17,433 nucleotides of DNA from Sergeia podlipaevii (GCA_030849805.1 JASANZ010001818.1:1-17433), one strand, 5' to 3'; positions 1 to 9,355 are shown, counted from the stretch's first letter. Numbers and translations are program-made. Notes: a model not told the origin generated them from the letters alone.

Positions 1-18
1 GGGGGGGGGGGGGGGGGG
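1..18. repeat. G18 homopolymer at window edge
   Basis: The window opens with 18 consecutive G. It could be a real homopolymer, as G10 and G13 runs occur elsewhere in the window, or a contig or read-end artefact. Confidence 0.9.
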
Positions 19-1658
19 AAGGGCTCTTCATTCATTCTTCTTTCACTCTCTTGTTTAAAAGAAGGTCCTAGCGGATTACCTTTCCCTCCCCTTCCTCCCC
101 TCCCTCCAGTCTCCACCTCTAGCGTGAGTCATGCGTATAATATATATATGTATCTGCATACTTGTTGTTTATGTCAGTTTCATTGACTTTTCTTTTCCCC
201 CCTGTTGGTGTTGTTGCTGCTACTGCTTACGTCTTTTCCTTGGCTATCCCACCTGTGCAGCCCCCTATCTCATTTACATATACATGTCTTTCTTTCACTA
301 TCATTTCGTTTCCTCTCTCTCTCTCTTCCAGTAGAGTAAACTTTCTTCAAGTTTTTTTTGTTTTTTTCCTTTCCCCTCGTTGATCTTCCAGCTTCTCCGA
401 GATGAACAACAACAATATACAAAGTATAGCGTGCATCCACACGGCAATATAAAGGAGGAAGTATACAGAAACTGAAAAGTGATAGGCAAAAAAAACAAAA
501 AAAAAAACTAACAACTATAAAAAAAACAACGGTATTTTATTGGGAAGCATGTTGCTACTGCCATATATGTGCAGTAACGAAAAAAAAAGGAAAAGAAAAA
601 AAAAAGAAGATGAAGAGGGAGTACATGAGTGAGTGATGATGCAGACCAATTGGTTTGCTAGTCAGACACCCACACGCTCACCTGACTCAGTGTCAAAAAA
701 AAAAAAAAGCGCAACAACAGCGCGTAAGCATCAGCCAAAGAAAAAAATAATAATAATAAAACGAGTATCTCAACGTCACTCACGCCATTCCCAAGAAGAA
801 AAAAAAAATGATAAGAGAAAGTGAAAACAAGAGCATATGCATTTTGTTTACAGTTGATATGGTATATTGAGGAGTAAGCACAGGCGCACTCAAAGGAGAG
901 CGCGAGAAAACACGAGAAGAAAAACAAGAGAAGACTGCAACACTTCTACGCGTCAGTAGGCTCTCTTCTTTTCTTTTGTTTTCTCTGCTTTTCTTCAACT
1001 TCAACTTTAGAAATTTCTTGTTGTAAAAGAAAAAAAAAGAAAAGCATTCAATGGTATTTCTTTAGACTTCTAAATGGCTCACAATGCTCTTCCTCTCTCT
1101 TTCTTTTTTTCTTTCTCTCCCTCTTCACTGGCATGCGCTTGCATGTGTAGACCCTTTTTGTATATGAGAACACTAACACATGTGTGCTCTTCACACGCTT
1201 AGGAAGGAGTGGGTAACAATGAAAACAACGACAAAAAAAAAAGAGAACACACCAAATCCAGCATACATCGGACCTACTCCTCCACACGCGTACACAAACC
1301 ATATACATGTAGGCGATATAGAAAAAAACAAAACAACAAAAAAGTAGTACAACTACACACACGTACGTAGTAAGCTATTAATTTCACGCCTTTCGGCATT
1401 GAAAGAAAAAAAATCATCAGGGCAATAAATTTATTTATTCAAAAAAAAAGGACCCAAGGGAGAAGGATAATGATATACGTAAAAAAAAAAAAGCACTTTA
1501 TACACACGCGTCAGATCTCTAATATCAAGCATCGGCTCAGAAGGAAATCAACACAGCACAGGACGCGGTGTGCCCCTTACCCCATCTTCTATATCGAAAG
1601 TCCACACGCAAGACAAGAGAAAAAAAACTCCTCTATAATCGTGCATACATATCATTTT

Positions 1659-1675
1659 GGGGGAGGGTGGGGGGG
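1659..1675 (+). repeat. G-rich tract, possible G-quadruplex
   Basis: The plus strand reads G5-A-G3-T-G7, which can supply four G3 tracts with one-base loops. It lies in the gene-free left region, on the strand opposite to the coding strand. Formation of a quadruplex is only inferred. Confidence 0.5.
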
Positions 1676-2486
1676 AGAAGGAATACGCGTTTTTTTCTTA
1701 AAACATTCTTTTCATGAGAGAAAAGGGAAAAAAGGTAAGTGTAGAAGCAATCTTGTTTTATGAAAACCACTTCGTATTGCGCAAACGGCAGTTAGTGCAG
1801 ATCTCTCTGCCCTCTGCTCTGCTCCCTCTCTCTCTGCTCTCACCTTCACCAAGTGATGAAGACTCTCCTGTTGACCCTAGCACCTCAAGTGAACCTGTCT
1901 TGTTGTTAGAACAAAAAAAAAATGAAATATATTTTCTGTTATTTATTTTCCCTTCTTTCTTTTTCTGGCCTCTCCCCTTCTCCCGCTGCGCTGACCTCAA
2001 AACATCAACAACATACGTTCCTTCTAAGTGGGTGTATGTGTGCATATTTGTCTTCTTCGTTTCTTTGGCAAACGTACGCAAAAGTAAAAAGAAAAAAGAG
2101 GTTGGAAAAAACACACGCACACAAATATGAATATGGATATATAAATTAAAAAAATCGGCGTGATGCCAATGTACTTTTTTCATTTTTTTTTTTCCTTTTT
2201 TCCCTCTCTTTTTTTCCCCATTTTTTCGCCTTGATAATAACTTCAACTCTCAAGTGTGGAACTGGATATCAGATAAATGTTTTGCTTTTTGTTGTTGTTC
2301 TATAAAAGAAATGGTGTCCACCTTTCCCTTCGTCATACAGCCTAAACAACAAGAAAAGGCAAAAAGAAAAGCAAAGAAAAAAAAACGCGCGCACCACCAG
2401 AGATGTCAACATACTGAAAATTCAACAGAGGTACTTGGCGCAGAATCACTCACACATCCCTTCACACCCATCATATCTTTTCTAAG

Positions 2487-2507
2487 ATAATAATAATAAT
2501 AATAATA
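2487..2507. repeat. ATA/TAA trinucleotide microsatellite
   Basis: About seven tandem copies of a TAA-type triplet in the non-coding region downstream of SPT2. Confidence 0.9.
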
Positions 2508-2870
2508 GTTATGTATATAAAGAAAAATGTATAATGAACATGGCGGGAGTTTATATTTTAAAAAAAATGTACGCACACCACACGCATGTAGACCAGAAAA
2601 GGAAAAAACAACAGCAACCGAAAAGAAAAAAAAATCCCTATTTCATTATATATTGGCACTGCAGATGATGCGCTTCTCTATCTCTCTCTCTCATTTTCGT
2701 CTAACAGTTAAATACGAACAAAAAAAGAAGAAGAAGAAAGCGTATTTGTCAGCGCTTGGTATTTTACCTTCGCCTTCTCATCTGCCCTGTCTAATATGAA
2801 TAGCCCGGTCTAACAAATAATATCATACAAAAACAACTGATTAAGTGGGAAGGGGGTATGATGCACGCTC

Positions 2871-2997
2871 GAGAGAAGAGGAAGAAAATTGAGGGAGAGA
2901 AAGAGAGAGAGGTGGAGGTGGAGGGAGGGAGATCGAACAAAAAGTGTCTTTGCATATTCCTCTCTCTCTCTCTCTCTCTCTCTATTTTTCCTTCTCT
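2871..2997 (-). repeat. Paired purine and CT tracts after the SPT2 stop
   Basis: On the plus strand 2871-2932 is almost pure purine and 2957-2999 is almost pure pyrimidine, including (CT)12 at 2960-2983. Segments 2891-2912 and 2959-2980 are complementary with about two mismatches over 22 bases, so the SPT2 3' UTR could fold into a GA/CU hairpin with a loop of about 46 bases. Read on the coding strand, the far arm (2871-2932) is a long pyrimidine tract, which in trypanosomatids could direct polyadenylation upstream and trans-splicing downstream. Confidence 0.6.
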
Positions 2998-4665
2998 CTA
3001 ACCGCTCTTCTCGGCAGCTATCTTATTCTTGTTATAATCCATGAACACTTCATCACAGAGAGACTTCATAAGGTCAATCGTGTACTGAAGGTCCTCGCGG
3101 GTGTGGCTCGCAGATACACAGAAGCGGATGCGGCTCTCCAGCAGCGGGGTAGCAGGGTAGCCAACCACAACAATGGCAAGACCACGCGCAAGGCACTTGC
3201 GGGAGAGCTCCGGGAGCTTTCCGAGGTTGTAGCACATGACGGGGACCACGGGGCTGGCGTCGTTGCCGAGAACGACAAGGCCGAGATCGATGAGACCCTG
3301 ACGGAGGAACCGGGAGTTCTCCTTGAGCTGCTGGATGCGCTTCTTACCAAGATCAGTGCCATCCGCACCAAGGATGACGTCAAGGACGGAGATGACCTGT
3401 TGAGCGCATGGAGGCGCGAGGGTATCGCACTGCAGGGCGATGGAGCTGTGCAGGCGGACGTAGTCGATGATGTTCTTGTCGCCGGCAATGTAGCCGCCGA
3501 TAGAGCCGAAGCTCTTCGTGAAGGTGCCCATGAGAATATCAACCTCCTTGGGGTCCACCTTGCAGTGTTCGCAGACACCGCGGCCGGTGCTGCCGATGGC
3601 GCCAATTGAATGGGCCTCATCCACGAAGACAAGGCAGCCGTATTTTTTCTTCAGCTCGATGATCTTGGGCAGGTTGATAATCTCCCCCTCCATGCTGTAG
3701 ATGCCCTCCAGGATCATGACGATGCGCTTCCACGGAACGTACTCGGCAGAGGTGGGGTTCTGGCCAAGGATAACGGCATTGCGGAGCAGCTCCTCCAGAG
3801 CATCAAACTTGTCGTGGGTGAAGACCTGCACCTTGGCGCCGGACGCCCTCACACCGTTCACCAGAGAAGAGTGGTTCAAGCTGTCAGAGACGACGAGAGT
3901 GCCTTTGCCGAAGAGGGCAGGGAGACCCCGGAAGTTGGTACCAAAGCCCATGCCGCAGACGATCGCGTCCTCTTTGCCCACAAAATGCGCAAAGCGCTTC
4001 TCAAGCTTCGCAACAGCGGAGCTCTGACCGAGTTCGTTAGGAGCGCTGCAGGAGGCAATGCCAAAGTCATCAATACAGTCCAGCACGTCGTGTGTGATGG
4101 AGGGCGTGTCCTCAGCGAAGCCGAGGTAGTTGTACGAGCCGAGGTTGATCGCGGGGATGACGCGGCCGGTGAACTGGAAGGTGGTGTTGAAGTCATGCGA
4201 GACGCGCTCCATCACGCCGATCACACGCGAAGGGCGGGAGTCAATCGGGCGGTTCCAGCAGTCACGAATGCGGCGGTAGAAGCGACGGTTCCAGTAGTCA
4301 TCGAAGTCCTTGACAATAGGCGCGTAGCCGGGTCTATGGAAGCGGTTAGGCTTGGGGAAGAACTTGCGATACATCTCGCGAGCATGCGCAAAGAACAGGA
4401 AGAGAAGCAGAGTAATGTAGCTCGTGGCGGCGGTCCACATGGAAATGTGGGGCTCCTCTTGAACAAAGTCGTCCTCAGCGATGGAGGACAGAACGGGAGA
4501 CTTGGGGTGGGTAGCGGCAGCGGCGGCGACGACGCTCTTGTTGTCAGGGACCACCATATGCTGGACCTGCGGCTCCTCCTCGGCTTCTTGAATGATGCGC
4601 TGCTTGACAGCGGCGATGTCAGACATATCGACATCCTGGGGCATCACATCAACGTGAGTGGGCAT
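2998..4665 (-). CDS. SPT2: Serine palmitoyltransferase catalytic subunit 2 (LCB2)
   Basis: Full-length 555-residue protein of the PLP-dependent alpha-oxoamine synthase family, close to the usual length of eukaryotic LCB2/SPTLC2. It condenses serine with an acyl-CoA (usually palmitoyl-CoA) to 3-ketosphinganine, the first step of sphingolipid synthesis at the ER, with the LCB1 subunit as partner. Visible features: a hydrophobic membrane segment near residues 75-95; SYNYLGFA at 177-184; LNHSS with the cofactor-stacking His near 265; VDEAHSIG at 348-355 with the PLP-contacting Asp349 and His352; and GTFTKSFGSIGGY at 380-392 with the Schiff-base Lys near 384. The Lys separates it from the LCB1 subunit, which lacks it. 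The first ATG is preceded by a good splice acceptor at 4730. An Ala run near 46-51 lies in a variable N-terminal region. All key residues appear intact. Confidence 0.96.
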   Translation of the reverse strand: MPTHVDVMPQDVDMSDIAAVKQRIIQEAEEEPQVQHMVVPDNKSVVAAAAATHPKSPVLSSIAEDDFVQEEPHISMWTAATSYITLLLFLFFAHAREMYRKFFPKPNRFHRPGYAPIVKDFDDYWNRRFYRRIRDCWNRPIDSRPSRVIGVMERVSHDFNTTFQFTGRVIPAINLGSYNYLGFAEDTPSITHDVLDCIDDFGIASCSAPNELGQSSAVAKLEKRFAHFVGKEDAIVCGMGFGTNFRGLPALFGKGTLVVSDSLNHSSLVNGVRASGAKVQVFTHDKFDALEELLRNAVILGQNPTSAEYVPWKRIVMILEGIYSMEGEIINLPKIIELKKKYGCLVFVDEAHSIGAIGSTGRGVCEHCKVDPKEVDILMGTFTKSFGSIGGYIAGDKNIIDYVRLHSSIALQCDTLAPPCAQQVISVLDVILGADGTDLGKKRIQQLKENSRFLRQGLIDLGLVVLGNDASPVVPVMCYNLGKLPELSRKCLARGLAIVVVGYPATPLLESRIRFCVSASHTREDLQYTIDLMKSLCDEVFMDYNKNKIAAEKSG

Positions 4666-4729
4666 CTTGATGTATTGCTGTTGTTGATTCTAAGCTAAAA
4701 TCGATGGGATATAACAAAGATGAACCGCA

Positions 4730-4783
4730 CTCACGCACGGCAGCAACAACAACAAAAAAAAAGAAAAAAAAAGAAGGAGGTGG
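4730..4783 (-). promoter_or_regulatory. Trans-splice acceptor of SPT2
   Basis: On the coding strand a pyrimidine tract (complement of 4753-4783, mostly T with a few C) is followed about 20 bases later by the first AG, at 4731-4730. This would give a 5' UTR of about 64 nt before the ATG at 4665. Inferred from the usual trypanosomatid arrangement; the spliced-leader site is not proven. Confidence 0.6.
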
Positions 4784-5692
4784 GCTCGAGGTGACGAAAA
4801 CAAGAAAGTAAACTATAAAGACTTCTACTTCACAACATACGGACATATAAACGTGACAGAAAAAAAGAAAGAAAGAGAAAGAGAAAGAGAAAAAAAATGA
4901 ATAAAACAGAAGCATTACAAGGATATGCAGAGCAGCCACAGTTGTCGAGTGGGAGAGTTCGTGACCGTCTTCGCTACCTTTCTTCGAGAAAAAAAAAAAA
5001 TAGCGTGTAATGACAGACGTAAAACATCAACCACTCCTCTCACACTACATTTATGATGGGCAACCACCACCACTCTCTTCACGCGTAGCTGAAGCTGCAC
5101 CTTTGCAGTTACTTAAAGCATTGCGTTCCTCTCGTCCTTCCTTTTTTTTTATTTTTTTTTGGTAATTAAAAAATATTTTTTTTTTGCCTTTTCTTAATCC
5201 AAACGCACATAGCACCCGGAATAGCAAAGAGAACCTGGGATGACAGGATGCGAGAATTTAATAACAATAAAAAACAAAGAAGAGAAAAGAAAAGAGAAAG
5301 AGATGCGTTATAGAGAAAAAAAAAAAAGAAAACGGAAAAAAAACCGGAAAAGGCAAAACACACAGAGCACTAAGCGCGGGTTGCCTCGGATATTACCGTT
5401 CTCTTTTTCTGTTGTTGTTTCAAGCTTCTCTTTCTTTTTCTTTTTCTTACTTTCCCTTACCTCCACCATGTTCATACTACAGCTGGTCCACAAAATACAA
5501 ACGACGCTCCTGGTCCCCCCCTCCTCACCTTCCCATCCAAGTATGATGCCCTTCAGCTTCAGGAGGGAGGGGGGGGGGTTCAAGTTCTCAATTGTCCCCT
5601 CCTCTCTTCCCTCTCTTCCCTCTCTTCATCTCTCCATCTGTCTCTCTACCGTTCTCCAAGGCAATGATGGCGATGCATCTGTGCAACTGCCA
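4784..5692. other. Intergenic region between ankyrin gene and SPT2
   Basis: No gene recognised. It contains A- and T-homopolymers, a plus-strand CT-rich stretch at about 5398-5466, a G10 run at 5569-5578, and a 9-base CT-rich tandem repeat nearer the ankyrin stop. The right part is 3' UTR of the ankyrin gene. Confidence 0.7.
5601..5627. repeat. Three tandem copies of a 9-base CT-rich unit
   Basis: CCTCTCTTC is repeated three times exactly within a longer pyrimidine tract (about 5595-5650). On the ankyrin transcript this is a purine-rich element 43-98 bases after the stop codon. Confidence 0.85.
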
Positions 5693-7015
5693 TTACTGTT
5701 TACGCCGACGGCTCAGCGCGTCCAACTTCTGCTGTTCTTCCTCACGCTGTTTCTGAGCAAGTTGGTAAAAGTCTATGCCAGGGCACCACGACGACGCTAG
5801 CCGGTCCACCGACCAGCGCACATACATGTCATCCACACACCCGCAGTACCCCCTGGGATTACCTGAATGGCAGTGGCACAACTCTGGTACTTCATCACAA
5901 GAAGAAGAGCGGTGCTGAGCACCCTTGTCGTCAGCGCTCTTCCCCTCGCCCTCATCACTCACCCCGCTAGCGGTTGCTGCTGCTGCTGCTGGTGTTGTTT
6001 CCTTTTTGGGTTTTCCAGCCTCCGCTGCCTTGACAGAACGACTCTCCAGGTACGAGAGCGGTGGCCGGCGCGGGCGTCCGTGCAGCGCCACGTTTGGCAT
6101 GGATAACTCGGGAAAATAGTCTTCTTCACCACTCTCTGCGGGAATAAGATTGAGGCAGTCCCCAACGTAGCGTGGTGCACCCTTCGCCAAAAGCCACTGC
6201 ACCACCTCCACGCTGTTCATCGCCACCGCTGCGTGGAGAGGGGTGCGGCCCCAGCGATCGTAGACGTGCACGCTGCCGCCAAACTCGCTAAGCAAATCCA
6301 TAATCTCTAGCTGCTCCGCGAGCACGGCCATGAACATGGGGCTGTAGCCATGGCTCATTTCCCCGACAGGGTCGCCCACGCCCCCGCCACGAAGAAAAGT
6401 CATGTTGTTTGGGTTCGCGCCGGCACTTAGACAGCTCCGGCACAGATCCGTGTGCCCAGTGATCACAGAGAGCAACAAGAAGGTAGCCCCGCTGCGTGAG
6501 CTGGGCAAGGCACCGCTGCTAAGCTCCGGGCAGCGCTGATCGAAGAAGGCGCTAACAAACGGAAGGGATTCTGAAATCGCACTCAAGAGCTTCGTCACTC
6601 CTGCAGACTCCGTCTCGTATGTCTTGACAAGCTTGTAAAACGCCTTGCGGACGTTTTCCTCCTGTGAGGAGGTCAGCTTCACTTCGTGCTTGGAGCTCCT
6701 AATGCCGTCGAACGCGCTGAATGGTATCGGGATAGAGGTGCAGTAGCTTCTCACTAACATCTCTTCCATACTGACACTAAACCTTGGCAAGTTAGTATCA
6801 AACTCGGCAAGTCCGTCTTGCATGCCCCTCGTCAGGCACTCCATGAAGTCTCGGGGTTCAAGGCCCTTAGAGAAGCTCTCTGCAAACTGTTCATACTGTA
6901 ATTGCACTGCAGCGGCGTCCTTGGTGGACGGTGGGGGCACCCCTCCGCGTTGCTCCGCGCGCGCTGCGGCGGCCTGCAGAAGTGCCATCGGGTTTGGATT
7001 AGCCCTTCTGTGCAT
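5693..7015 (-). CDS. Ankyrin-repeat protein with C-terminal Cys/His cluster
   Basis: 440-residue protein. Three ankyrin-type repeats can be seen: residues about 175-203, 223-252 and 256-284. The last has the canonical GRTPLHAA start and the helix VVQWLLAKGA. The first 170 residues are predicted mostly helical and match nothing I recognise. After a low-complexity charged and Ala-rich linker (about 325-370) comes a compact cluster, CHCHSGNPRGYCGC at 380-393, flanked by Cys373 and Cys411; this could bind zinc, but the spacing fits no named finger that I know. The tail (about 415-440) is Gln/Glu/Lys/Arg-rich and probably helical. Ankyrin repeats normally mediate protein binding, so a scaffold or adaptor role is likely; the partner is unknown. 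Start is the first ATG after a good acceptor at 7125. It appears intact. Confidence 0.9.
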   Translation of the reverse strand: MHRRANPNPMALLQAAAARAEQRGGVPPPSTKDAAAVQLQYEQFAESFSKGLEPRDFMECLTRGMQDGLAEFDTNLPRFSVSMEEMLVRSYCTSIPIPFSAFDGIRSSKHEVKLTSSQEENVRKAFYKLVKTYETESAGVTKLLSAISESLPFVSAFFDQRCPELSSGALPSSRSGATFLLLSVITGHTDLCRSCLSAGANPNNMTFLRGGGVGDPVGEMSHGYSPMFMAVLAEQLEIMDLLSEFGGSVHVYDRWGRTPLHAAVAMNSVEVVQWLLAKGAPRYVGDCLNLIPAESGEEDYFPELSMPNVALHGRPRRPPLSYLESRSVKAAEAGKPKKETTPAAAAATASGVSDEGEGKSADDKGAQHRSSSCDEVPELCHCHSGNPRGYCGCVDDMYVRWSVDRLASSWCPGIDFYQLAQKQREEEQQKLDALSRRRKQ

Positions 7016-7019
7016 GAAG

Positions 7020-7039
7020 TGTGATGTGATGTGATGTGA
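7020..7039 (-). repeat. Pentanucleotide repeat in ankyrin-gene 5' UTR
   Basis: About four tandem ATCAC units on the coding strand (GTGAT on plus) end a few bases before the ATG at 7015, inside the predicted 5' UTR. No upstream ATG is created by them. Confidence 0.8.
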
Positions 7040-7124
7040 GTTGAATTTTATTTTCCCTCTTTATTATTTTTTTCTTTCTTTCCTACTGCTGATATATGTA
7101 CACCACACTCAACACACACACGTA

Positions 7125-7162
7125 CTGTGGATAAAGAAAAAAAAAAGAAAAGAAAAAGAAGG
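7125..7162 (-). promoter_or_regulatory. Trans-splice acceptor of the ankyrin gene
   Basis: On the coding strand a T/C tract (complement of about 7131-7162) is followed at once by ATCCACAG, ending at 7125. It would give a 5' UTR of about 109 nt. Best-looking acceptor upstream of this start; inferred. Confidence 0.65.
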
Positions 7163-7952
7163 CAAGTAAAGCCACAACAGCAAGAATGTGTACGCTCTCT
7201 GTATTTGTATATGTTTGTATGCTATTTGCCTCTCTCTCTCTGCGTACAAGCTCGTTGAAGAAAAAAAAAAAAAACTCCGTCCTTCTATTGTAAAGTACGC
7301 CACACTAGCAAGAACGAGAAACAGAGTAAAGGTAAGGCCTCCTTCCTAGTTGCTATTGCACCACGAAAAAAAAATTAAAAAAATGTAATCCTTCAACGAT
7401 ATGGAAAAAAAAAGAGTTAAAGAGAGAAAGAGAGAGAGAGGGGGGTGTTGATGTTGATGCTCTTTTCCTACTTTCCCTTGTTGTATATTTACACGGCATT
7501 TTCGTATGTAGAGAAAGAACAAAAAAAAAAAATCATGAAGAGAGAAAACAGTAAGGTGCATCCCTGGCCTACAGATATCCCTGAAGAGGAGGCAGCGTAT
7601 ATATATATGGAGAGAGAGAGAGAGATGGGTGATTTTCTATATTTTGTATCGCGCTTGAACTCAAGAGTGTAGTAAAACTACGATAAAAAAACACACACAC
7701 ACAAAAAAACGGTAAAGTACAACAACAAAACGTATATACAATATCTACAGAAGTATCTCATAAAGTGCCCAAGCGTGCAAACCAGCAGCCTACATCTGGG
7801 GAGAGAAAGATAGACAAGAAACCAATCATAAGTCTACAGGAGTAAACAACAATATCAACACCCCCTTTCCCCCTATGCCCAATTATTTTCTTCTTCTTCT
7901 TCTTCTCTCTCTCTCTCTCTAGTTGCTCCTGTTGTGAAATTCGCTCTATTCA
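7163..7952. other. Intergenic region, microsatellite-rich
   Basis: No gene recognised between the 357-residue protein gene and the ankyrin gene. It holds GA repeats at about 7425-7440 and 7610-7625, a TA run at about 7599-7608, A-homopolymers, and a CTT/CT tract at 7889-7921 close to the stop codon at 7953. The right part is 3' UTR. Confidence 0.7.
7889..7921. repeat. CTT then CT microsatellite after a stop codon
   Basis: (CTT)n passes directly into (CT)8 on the plus strand. It is a GA-rich tract on the coding strand starting about 32 bases after the stop of the gene at 7953-9026. Confidence 0.9.
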
Positions 7953-9026
7953 TCACAGTGCACCGCTGCTGTTTCCACCGCCACCACCGGAGCGACGCGA
8001 AATTTCGTCTTTCAGCTGCCCATATCTGTGATACTCCCGCGTAAACTCACGCCGGTCACCACGGCGCGGCAGCTCCCCGCGCACCCGCTGGAACTCCTTC
8101 TCAAAGCGATGCAGCACCTCCTTCAACCGCCGCTTCTCAGCCGCCAGCTCCGCGTCTGACATCTGATCTGCTGGTGTTGTGCCAATGGGAACACGCGCGA
8201 TGCTGTTTCCAATCGATGCTATACTGCCGGGAGATGCAGCCGCCGAGGCCGTCGTGCTACCGCCAGCGCCGCCAACCGTCGCCGTACTCCCCGAGATCGG
8301 CGTGGCTGCGTTGGCCGTAGACGACGCACCACCACCGACACGTGACGACACCGACTCCACCCCGCCAACGGAAAGGCGATCAACGCTCACGACAGAAGGA
8401 GAGTCCTCTGCCCGTCGGTTCGTCGTTGACACACGCGTACTTGGGCTCGCACGTGATGCAGCCACCGCACTGGGCTCACTCTGTCGCCCAGACGCACCTG
8501 CCGCAGCAGTGCCAGCGCCAGCGCCAGTAGCACCGCTAGGAGTACCCGAGGTGCTGCTATTCAGGTTAACTCGTATCTTGCTAGCCTTGTACAGCTCATA
8601 AATAGAGTGCAGCGGAGTCTTCTGTTCTACTTTGATCTCACTCTGGCCCGTGGCCTCCCGCACCGACGCCTCCCACTCGTGAATGCGGGATTTCATTTCT
8701 TTCTTAAAACTGAGGCACTGCTGGTCTGACATTGCGCTGATCGCTGTAGGGTAGCTGGAGTCCCCAGAGTCCTTCGCCAGCTGCACCGATGCCGCCTCAC
8801 CACGATAAACGGCAAGCAGCTGCGTGCCAAGGAAATCCGGTGAGGGGGGTCGAGCGCCATACTCGGCATCGATGCGTTGCCGCTGCCGGCTTTGAAGTGC
8901 CCGCACGCTGCCCATCGTCTCGACGGTTTGGGGGCGAAATGTGGCGTCAATGTCGCATGTATGATCGAAGGTGAGACTATCGATGCAATCCGCAAGAACG
9001 TCACAGAATTGTTCGTCCTCCTGCAT
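7953..9026 (-). CDS. Protein with two FAM13/Sld2-like helical motifs
   Basis: 357 residues, no close match recognised. Two segments resemble each other: residues 99-146 (begins MSDQQ, core KSRIHEWE, ends YELYK) and 289-335 (begins MSDAE, core KEVLHRFE, ends YHRY). Both follow a pattern I associate with FAM13 C-terminal and Sld2/RecQ4 N-terminal motifs: a helix with an aromatic-Glu pair, a Gly about eight residues later, then Tyr-x-x-Tyr. The two are joined by a low-complexity linker rich in Gly, Ala, Ser and Thr (about 157-285), likely disordered. A Gly-rich tail ends the protein. No membrane segment or signal peptide is seen. The function is unknown; the family link is tentative. Start is the first ATG after the predicted acceptor at 9092. 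The linker sequence is the kind that often varies between strains. Confidence 0.85.
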   Translation of the reverse strand: MQEDEQFCDVLADCIDSLTFDHTCDIDATFRPQTVETMGSVRALQSRQRQRIDAEYGARPPSPDFLGTQLLAVYRGEAASVQLAKDSGDSSYPTAISAMSDQQCLSFKKEMKSRIHEWEASVREATGQSEIKVEQKTPLHSIYELYKASKIRVNLNSSTSGTPSGATGAGAGTAAAGASGRQSEPSAVAASRASPSTRVSTTNRRAEDSPSVVSVDRLSVGGVESVSSRVGGGASSTANAATPISGSTATVGGAGGSTTASAAASPGSIASIGNSIARVPIGTTPADQMSDAELAAEKRRLKEVLHRFEKEFQRVRGELPRRGDRREFTREYHRYGQLKDEISRRSGGGGGNSSGAL

Positions 9027-9091
9027 GGTCTACAACGTGTGACCCTCCTTCTGTGTATGTGTGCTTGAATAGAGAGAAATATTTTCGTTCT

Positions 9092-9119
9092 CTCGAGATG
9101 TACGCAAAAAAAAAAAAAA
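9092..9119 (-). promoter_or_regulatory. Trans-splice acceptor of the 357-residue protein gene
   Basis: On the coding strand a run of about 14 T (complement of 9106-9119) is followed by the first AG at 9093-9092, giving a 5' UTR of about 65 nt. A second AG follows two bases on. Inferred from position and pattern. Confidence 0.55.
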
Positions 9120-9319
9120 TGAAATGATACACGTAAGATGGATGTGTAAAGCGAGAAAAGAGGAAGAACTATTTCTTTAAAAAAAAGGAAAATAATAAAA
9201 AGTTACAACTCTAAAAAAAAAAAAAAAAATCAGATATATTTCTGTTGGTGACACAATTTGAAATATGTGGAAGACTTCAAGATATATTCCCCTTTGCAGT
9301 ATTGAATTAATTTAACTTC

Positions 9320-9349
9320 TAAGACGACAAAGCAGAAGAATTCGTCTTA
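9320..9349. repeat. Perfect 8-base inverted repeat
   Basis: TAAGACGA at 9320-9327 and its exact complement at 9342-9349 are separated by 14 bases, immediately beside the (TA)12 run. It could form a small stem-loop in the 3' UTR; a stem this short may be chance. Confidence 0.45.
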
Positions 9350-9355
9350 CGCACG

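Larger units (their letters stand above)
1..2997. other. 3 kb AT-rich non-coding region downstream of SPT2
   Basis: I see no gene here on either strand. Every open frame is short, made of homopolymer-derived K/F/S/R runs, and lacks the GC-rich third positions of the real genes. Contents include a G18 run at 1-18, CT repeats near 307-326, a possible four-tract G-quadruplex at 1659-1675, a TAA-type repeat near 2487-2507, and a purine tract followed by a CT tract next to the SPT2 stop. The part next to 2997 must be SPT2 3' UTR. No tRNA, rRNA or snoRNA could be recognised. The stretch is about three times longer than the other intergenic gaps, so it may be the end of a transcription unit or simply lead to a gene beyond the edge. 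Confidence 0.7.

Noticed and set aside
131..2800. Many 60-160 codon frames on both strands in the left region
   Set aside because: They consist of homopolymer and microsatellite translations (K, F, S, L, R runs), lack GC-rich third positions and have no family motifs.
2925..2945. Weak tRNA B-box-like string on the minus strand
   Set aside because: It occurs at the edge of a purine tract and there is no A box or cloverleaf around it.
2944..4698. Two long plus-strand open frames (221 and 362 codons) opposite SPT2, in register with each other
   Set aside because: They are in exact codon register with SPT2, where an antisense stop needs a sense TTA, CTA or TCA codon. These are avoided because of GC-rich third positions. 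The single break at 3607-3609 is the sense Ser codon TCA in the VDEAHS motif. The products look like no protein.
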